A stretch of 64,000 nt of DNA from Trichomonas vaginalis G3 (lineage: Eukaryota > Parabasalia > Trichomonadida > Trichomonadidae), in assembly GCF_026262505.1 (NCBI RefSeq), contig NC_067206.1:18063319-18127318 (forward strand). The letters are read 5' to 3'. Below are positions 59,512 to 64,000 of this stretch, in pieces. The notes under the pieces are model-generated. The model worked only from the letters and a program-made list of their open reading frames with translations. It made no database searches and had not been told where the DNA came from. Each line of letters begins with the position of its first letter. Position 1 is the first letter of the stretch. Made by a program: the position numbers and the translations under genes.

Positions 59512-60252
59512 TTATTCAATTACCAAAATATCAAATAAATGAGATGTAATCGGAAGTTCTTCGTCACTATTTTCAAAATAGTCAGATATTTCTTCATATA
59601 TCCCCGATTCTTTTATAATATCATCAAACGGCCTTTCGGTATCATTTGGATCTTCAATTAAAGCCAATATCATAGATGAAATCTTTTCAACAGATGTTGG
59701 CATAGCTTCATCTATTGAGGAACTGAGGCGATCAAAGAAATCCGGGGTGCAAACTTTTAATCTGTAATCAAGAGGGGCAATAATGATATATTCGCATAAA
59801 ACATAAAGTATTGGAATCAATCCTTGATAAGATACAGTATTCAACATTTGAACAAATGGTTCAATTAGATAATCATAGAGAATATCTCCATATTCAACGA
59901 TCAAATCATATATAATATTGCATATAGTTGGAATGTAAATATCCTGTTTCTCTCCTAATATGTCTTTTTGCATTATCATATAAAATTTTTCATTGATTAC
60001 GATTCTCGAAGTTTGATGATTCTCAATCCTCCATTTTATCAGAATTTCAGCTAACAAATATATATTTTCTGAGATTCGAGAATCATGATTTGATAATAAA
60101 TCTAAAATTTGACTTTCTATTCCAATTGATATCAAATATTCAGCAATTTCACCTTTGTGAGCTAGAATTGCAAGAATTGGTGGATATAAATCGGAACTTT
60201 CACATTTAATTCTTTCGGTCACATAATCCGCAACTAAATGAACAATTTGGTC
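59512..60252 (-). pseudogene. armadillo/HEAT-like protein, 5' part cut off by a Maverick end
   Basis: The frame enters from the Maverick poly-A border at 60252 and is open to 59512 (247 codons) with no initiator of its own. Helical pairs such as LYPPILAILAHKGEIAEYL and SQILDLLSNHDSRISENIYL, spaced about 40 residues, suit armadillo-like repeats; an acidic end follows. ARM-like proteins are common in this type of genome. The missing N-terminal part should lie on the far side of the Maverick. Confidence 0.6.
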
Positions 60253-60470
60253 AAAAAAAAAAAAAAAAAAAAAAAGGTATTGGGGCTTCCAGGCACTTCG
60301 TGCCTTCTAGCCCTGAAGATGTTTAGTATAAATGAAGTTTTATTCGAAGGGCTTCCAGGCGCGTTGCGCCCTCTAGCCCATAAGAAATTTTGCCCAAGAC
60401 CCAAGAGGAGGACCGAACCCCAGCCGGTGACACTTTTTGTTTCACTTTTCACAAATTATATATGTTTTCA
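60253..60470. repeat. Maverick terminal inverted repeat, left end
   Basis: A23, then GGTATTGGGGCTTCCAGGCA, TTTAGTATAAATGAAGTTTT, AGGCGCGTTGCGCCCTCTAG, CCAAGAGGAGGACCGAACCC and ATATATGTTTTCATG. It matches the end at 13285-13522 with small differences, notably CACTTCGTGCC in place of GGGGCGCAGCCCC. Confidence 0.9.
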
Positions 60471-60514
60471 TGTTTTGTCAAGACTTCTTCGTAATGAGTG
60501 TAAAGGACCAAAAA

Positions 60515-60722
60515 ATAATGTTTAGGGTAGAAGGTTAGATCTAACCTCTTTTCTAACCTCTTTTCTAACCTAGCCGCTTTGCGGCTCTGACCCTTTGGGT
60601 CTCTTGAATTTTCATGACTTCTTCGTAAATGTTTTGTCAAGACTTCTTCGTAATGAGTGTAAAGGACCAAAAAATAATGTTTAGGGTAGAAGGTTAGATC
60701 TAACCTCTTTTCTAACCTCTTG
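60515..60722. repeat. two iteron arrays, TTAG variant, next to the TIR
   Basis: At 60518-60570 and 60670-60722 the order is TAATGTTTAGGGTAGAAGG, the palindrome GGTTAGATCTAACC, and one or two units CTTTTCTAACCT. About 95 bases flanking (CTTCGTAATGAGTGTAAAGG) are duplicated between the two arrays, as is GACTTCTTCGTA. Confidence 0.85.
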
Positions 60723-60768
60723 AATTTTCATGACTTCTTCGTATATATGCTTTTTAACTTCACTTAAA

Positions 60769-63700
60769 ATGCCACGTAAGCTACGTAAGAATATACGTAA
60801 GAGGAAGAGAGCATTGAAACATCCAATAGTAAAACTGACACCACAACAACAACTGCAACAACAAATGATGAATGACCCCACTATGTTGCAACAAATGTCA
60901 AGCAACCCTATGCTTTTAAACCGAGTTATAGGTGCACAGAGTGGAGGTTTAAGAGCGGCACTTTTAGCGAAAATGGCAGGCTATGGTGGAGCTGCAGACG
61001 GAACAGCTTATAACCCTCAAAGTCAAATGAATTTGAGTTCACTCAAAAATCAAATAACAGATGTCAAAAAGTCAAACATAGACATACAGAAACAAATAAG
61101 TGAAAACGAAAAGAAACTAGAATATGACAGACACACAAAGAAACTCAATGAGTTAAACGTAGAGAAAAAGAAGAAAGAAGAACAACTGAAAGAACTAAGT
61201 ACAGAGGAATATGCGAAAAAAGTGTCAGAAAAAGCAACAGAAGTAGCAAAAATGGAACAAGATGTTATAAATTTGAAAAACCATACTACTCAATATAAAG
61301 TACTGAAAGATGAAGAAATAAAACAAAAAGCCCTGAAGACATATATGGATAGCGATGAGTATAAAAAAGAAGTTGAAGCAAATGTAAAGGCAGAAAAACT
61401 TTTACAGTTGCAAAACCAAACCGTACAGTATGAAAACTTAGCACAAGAAAGTAAAAATAACGACACAGCCATGCAAAAGGCAATGAAAAGCGCAGAATAT
61501 ATAAAAGCTAATAATGACTGGTTAGATGCCCAGGCCAACGCTAAAGCAGCCCAACTTATAGGGTCAATAAGGACAAAAATACAAGCGGATGAAGACAGTT
61601 CAAATGAAGCTTTAATGAATGCTGACTTTAAGAATGCCTTCGAAGCTCTTCATAGTAAGGTGAAACTAGTGAACGACTTCTCATCTGGAAAGAAACTGAA
61701 GTCTGAAGGTTTCGACAAAGAGTTAAGAGAAGTAGCACAAAATATGACGAAAATAACAGATGCAGCAACGAGACAGGCAGTTCAAAGTGCCTATGACGCC
61801 GTTAGAGCAACTGTTGTGGAAAGTCAAGAAAAAGAGTTACAAAAGACCAAAACAGACCTAGTAAATGCTTTCTTAAAAACGAAAAGTCAGGTAGGACATT
61901 ATGCTGCAGATGGAACATATGTGCCAGCTGGTGGAACTTATATACCAGCTGGTGGAACTTATATACCAGCTGGTGGAACTTATATACTAGCTAGTGGAAC
62001 TTATATACCAGCTGGTGGAACTTTTATACCACCAAACCCTTCAAGAGAAGCACCTGCAGCAGGACTACCTAAAACATTTACATCGTCACATGGACACAGA
62101 CGCAGGCATGCACAACAACAACAACCAAAACCAACAGTTCAAAACCCTGCACAACCAACACAACAACCAACAGTTCAAAACCCTGCACCTGCACCACAAC
62201 CAAAACCAGCACAACAACCACAACAACCACCTCCACAACCAGCACAACAACCACCTCCACAACCAGCACAACAACCAGCACAAACAGAGCAAGGACATAA
62301 AAGAAGTAGCGAACAAGGAAACCAAGAATTCTTAAAAATGCTTAAGGAAGGTTATGGTTACCCAGATACTCTTGACTTTAGTGACAGATATAAAGAAGCT
62401 ATTAGAAAGTTCAAGGAAGGAAATACTGACCCGAACCTATTTAGCTTTATGGTTCAGCACCAAATGGGATATAAGCTCAAACCTGGAAAATACAAGCTCG
62501 CTAAGGGATATGATTTAATAGCATATCATCCAAATGACATGAATGAATTTACTCCGAGATATTTGGTGTCAGAGCTAAATGATAATTCAACTCTCTTCAT
62601 GAAACGTGTAAAAAATAGAGACGGAACGAAAGAAGAAAGGGTTATGAATGCGGATGACTTAGAAAGGGAATTTGTTAAAAACGGTCTCGGAATATATGAA
62701 ATGCCAGCAGATGAGGTACAAGAAACTCCACAGGAAGAAGTTCAGATACAACCAGACATGGAAGAAATAGTTCAGCAACAACAGCTAGAAGAGCCTGAAG
62801 GAAACGAACAAGTCACTCCTTTGGAAACTAACTTCACAGAACTAGATGAAGATTTGGAACAGCCGAAAAATCTTGACCCTCAACAAGTGTATGCGGAGAA
62901 TATGGAATCTTTCCAAGAGTCTAAGAAAAATTCGGCTGACATAGTAGAAGAATATCGAAAAATGTTCGCCGACATACAAAAGACTCCAACATCAGATGAA
63001 AATATCCAGCATAGAATGGAAGTACTGAAAGATAATGTACACAAATACAACAATCCTTTTTACTTACGAGCATATAACGTTCAATCTTCGGATGAACTCG
63101 GTGAAAATAAAAGGTTAAATTTCAACAAAACATATAGAAATGAAACATTGTTTAAAGTTCATTCAGAACCTAACCAATCTGGAAACAAACCTACTTTTGT
63201 TTCTGCAGACTATGGAACTACAATGAGATGGGGTCATAAAGCTAATCCGGATAGGTGGTTCTTAAACTTACAACCACAATTCCAAGAAGTTGTAGACGCA
63301 ATGGAAGAGAATGGTGAACCAGATATAGCTGGTATTTTCAGCGCGGCTTTAATGCCATTGAAAGATATGAAACATGCAGATATTTTGGACCAGTATGAAA
63401 TGAACATGGCTGATGGAAATATAACACCTGACGTTCTAGAACATTTATCTCAAAGAACTACACAGAACCATAGAGATGGTATATTTGGTGAAGAGTTTAG
63501 AAAGAAAGTTAGGGAGAAAGAAGGAAGAGAACCTATTGTACATGACCTTGCAAACGAAAGTTTGCAAAATGTCATAAAAACTTACTTTGCAGACAATGAA
63601 TCGAGAAGGGATGAATATTTAAGAAAACTCAAATGGACAGTACCAAATGAAATGTTAGTATTGAAAAACATGTTCCTTGACAAAATAAAACCAACTACAG

Positions 63701-64000
63701 AAATAAATGACGCAAGACTGGAACATTGGGTAAAAGCTTTCCCATTCACAAAAGATATTATTGGTTACATGGAAAGAAAACCAGAATGGCTACAAAAACA
63801 TATATTTGGAAACGAGCTTATTCCATATGGACAAGCTCTGTTTGAAGAGCTTGAACCGGAAACTCAGGAAAGAGTCATGCAAACAATACGCGAAGACTCA
63901 AATACAAACTATGACAAAATCTTTCTAGGATATAGGTTACCTGAGATGGGCGACCAGAGCCCAAAGGCAAAAAGGACATGGGAAATTTACAACATACTAG
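60769..64000 (+). CDS. giant Maverick ORF, at least 1077 codons, open at window end
   Basis: From ATG 60769 (MPRKLRKNIRKRKRALKHP) the frame has no stop to the window edge. Layout: basic start, Gln-rich stretch, long coiled coil (about residues 95-370), a seven-residue repeat GTYIPAG about six times near 390-425, a Pro/Gln-rich linker (about 430-520), acidic Gln-rich part near 660-700, and then a mixed helical region with no recognised domain. It could be a structural/tape-measure-like or multi-domain virion protein; PolB motifs were not seen in the visible part. It is the first gene after the TIR and iterons. Confidence 0.8.
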   Translation, partial: MPRKLRKNIRKRKRALKHPIVKLTPQQQLQQQMMNDPTMLQQMSSNPMLLNRVIGAQSGGLRAALLAKMAGYGGAADGTAYNPQSQMNLSSLKNQITDVKKSNIDIQKQISENEKKLEYDRHTKKLNELNVEKKKKEEQLKELSTEEYAKKVSEKATEVAKMEQDVINLKNHTTQYKVLKDEEIKQKALKTYMDSDEYKKEVEANVKAEKLLQLQNQTVQYENLAQESKNNDTAMQKAMKSAEYIKANNDWLDAQANAKAAQLIGSIRTKIQADEDSSNEALMNADFKNAFEALHSKVKLVNDFSSGKKLKSEGFDKELREVAQNMTKITDAATRQAVQSAYDAVRATVVESQEKELQKTKTDLVNAFLKTKSQVGHYAADGTYVPAGGTYIPAGGTYIPAGGTYILASGTYIPAGGTFIPPNPSREAPAAGLPKTFTSSHGHRRRHAQQQQPKPTVQNPAQPTQQPTVQNPAPAPQPKPAQQPQQPPPQPAQQPPPQPAQQPAQTEQGHKRSSEQGNQEFLKMLKEGYGYPDTLDFSDRYKEAIRKFKEGNTDPNLFSFMVQHQMGYKLKPGKYKLAKGYDLIAYHPNDMNEFTPRYLVSELNDNSTLFMKRVKNRDGTKEERVMNADDLEREFVKNGLGIYEMPADEVQETPQEEVQIQPDMEEIVQQQQLEEPEGNEQVTPLETNFTELDEDLEQPKNLDPQQVYAENMESFQESKKNSADIVEEYRKMFADIQKTPTSDENIQHRMEVLKDNVHKYNNPFYLRAYNVQSSDELGENKRLNFNKTYRNETLFKVHSEPNQSGNKPTFVSADYGTTMRWGHKANPDRWFLNLQPQFQEVVDAMEENGEPDIAGIFSAALMPLKDMKHADILDQYEMNMADGNITPDVLEHLSQRTTQNHRDGIFGEEFRKKVREKEGREPIVHDLANESLQNVIKTYFADNESRRDEYLRKLKWTVPNEMLVLKNMFLDKIKPTTEINDARLEHWVKAFPFTKDIIGYMERKPEWLQKHIFGNELIPYGQALFEELEPETQERVMQTIREDSNTNYDKIFLGYRLPEMGDQSPKAKRTWEIYNIL

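Larger units (their letters stand above)
60253..64000 (+). mobile_element. left end of a third Maverick, continuing beyond the window
   Basis: It starts with A23 (60253-60275) and a TIR that is the inverse of 13285-13522, then iteron arrays and a giant ORF. Host gene sequence runs up to 60252. Confidence 0.9.

Noticed and set aside
61286-62325. Several minus-strand ORFs rich in Val/Leu/Cys
   Set aside because: They are shadows of the Gln/Pro repeats in the giant + strand ORF.
1-64000. tRNA or rRNA genes
   Set aside because: I saw no cloverleaf with typical A and B boxes and no rRNA-like conserved blocks; the many hairpins lack these.

Overview
The window looks like a piece of a trichomonad genome, most likely Trichomonas vaginalis. 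Reasons seen in the sequence: strongly AT-rich DNA, intronless genes on both strands, very high transposon density, Maverick/Polinton DNA with KilA-N, A32-type packaging ATPase and retroviral-type integrase genes, mariner copies with a DD34D transposase, a MULE, a hAT, and a broken ankyrin gene of a type abundant in trichomonads. The species name is an inference; no marker gene such as rRNA is present.

Layout. (1) 1-13522 is the right part of a Maverick: C-terminus of a large gene, two KilA-N genes, iteron/palindrome arrays, an HNH nuclease-like gene, a frameshifted integrase, a phage-type tail-collar/tail-fibre pair, short MG-starting amphipathic proteins, a D12-class adenine DNA methyltransferase, and a terminal inverted repeat (TIR) ending in T27. 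(2) 13551-33690 is host DNA crowded with nested transposons: a dead ARL-type GTPase gene, an unknown gene, two mariner copies in opposite orientation, a MULE transposase split by a 9.4 kb block with 1.3 kb inverted repeats, and a complete-ended hAT (8 bp target duplication) inside that block. (3) 33690-41545 is an internal fragment of a second Maverick with the packaging ATPase, a penton/minor-capsid candidate, a collagen-like fibre, and a structural-type gene interrupted by a 351 bp MITE. (4) 41545-44633 holds clusters of long hairpins. (5) 44634-60252 is the most host-like part: a DZIP1-type zinc-finger protein, a disordered repeat protein with an eIF4E-binding-like N-terminus, a Spc24-like kinetochore candidate, a GAF/degenerate-phosphodiesterase gene with two in-frame stops, a broken ankyrin gene, a seven-TM protein, and an armadillo-like gene cut by a Maverick end. 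(6) 60253-64000 is the left end of a third Maverick, inverted relative to the end at 13522, with an ORF of at least 1077 codons running off the window.

How the parts work together. The Maverick genes make a virus-like kit: integration (integrase), packaging (ATPase), capsid/penton and fibres, candidate membrane-active peptides, regulators (KilA-N), a nuclease and a DNA methyltransferase. Two upstream sequence classes appear to split them into a regulator set (A/T module with a GTTAGTTTTATT core) and a structural set (T-run followed by TAAATG at the start codon), which suggests early/late control. Many genes are broken by one-base changes in homopolymers, so real decay and assembly error must be separated before calling individual copies dead.
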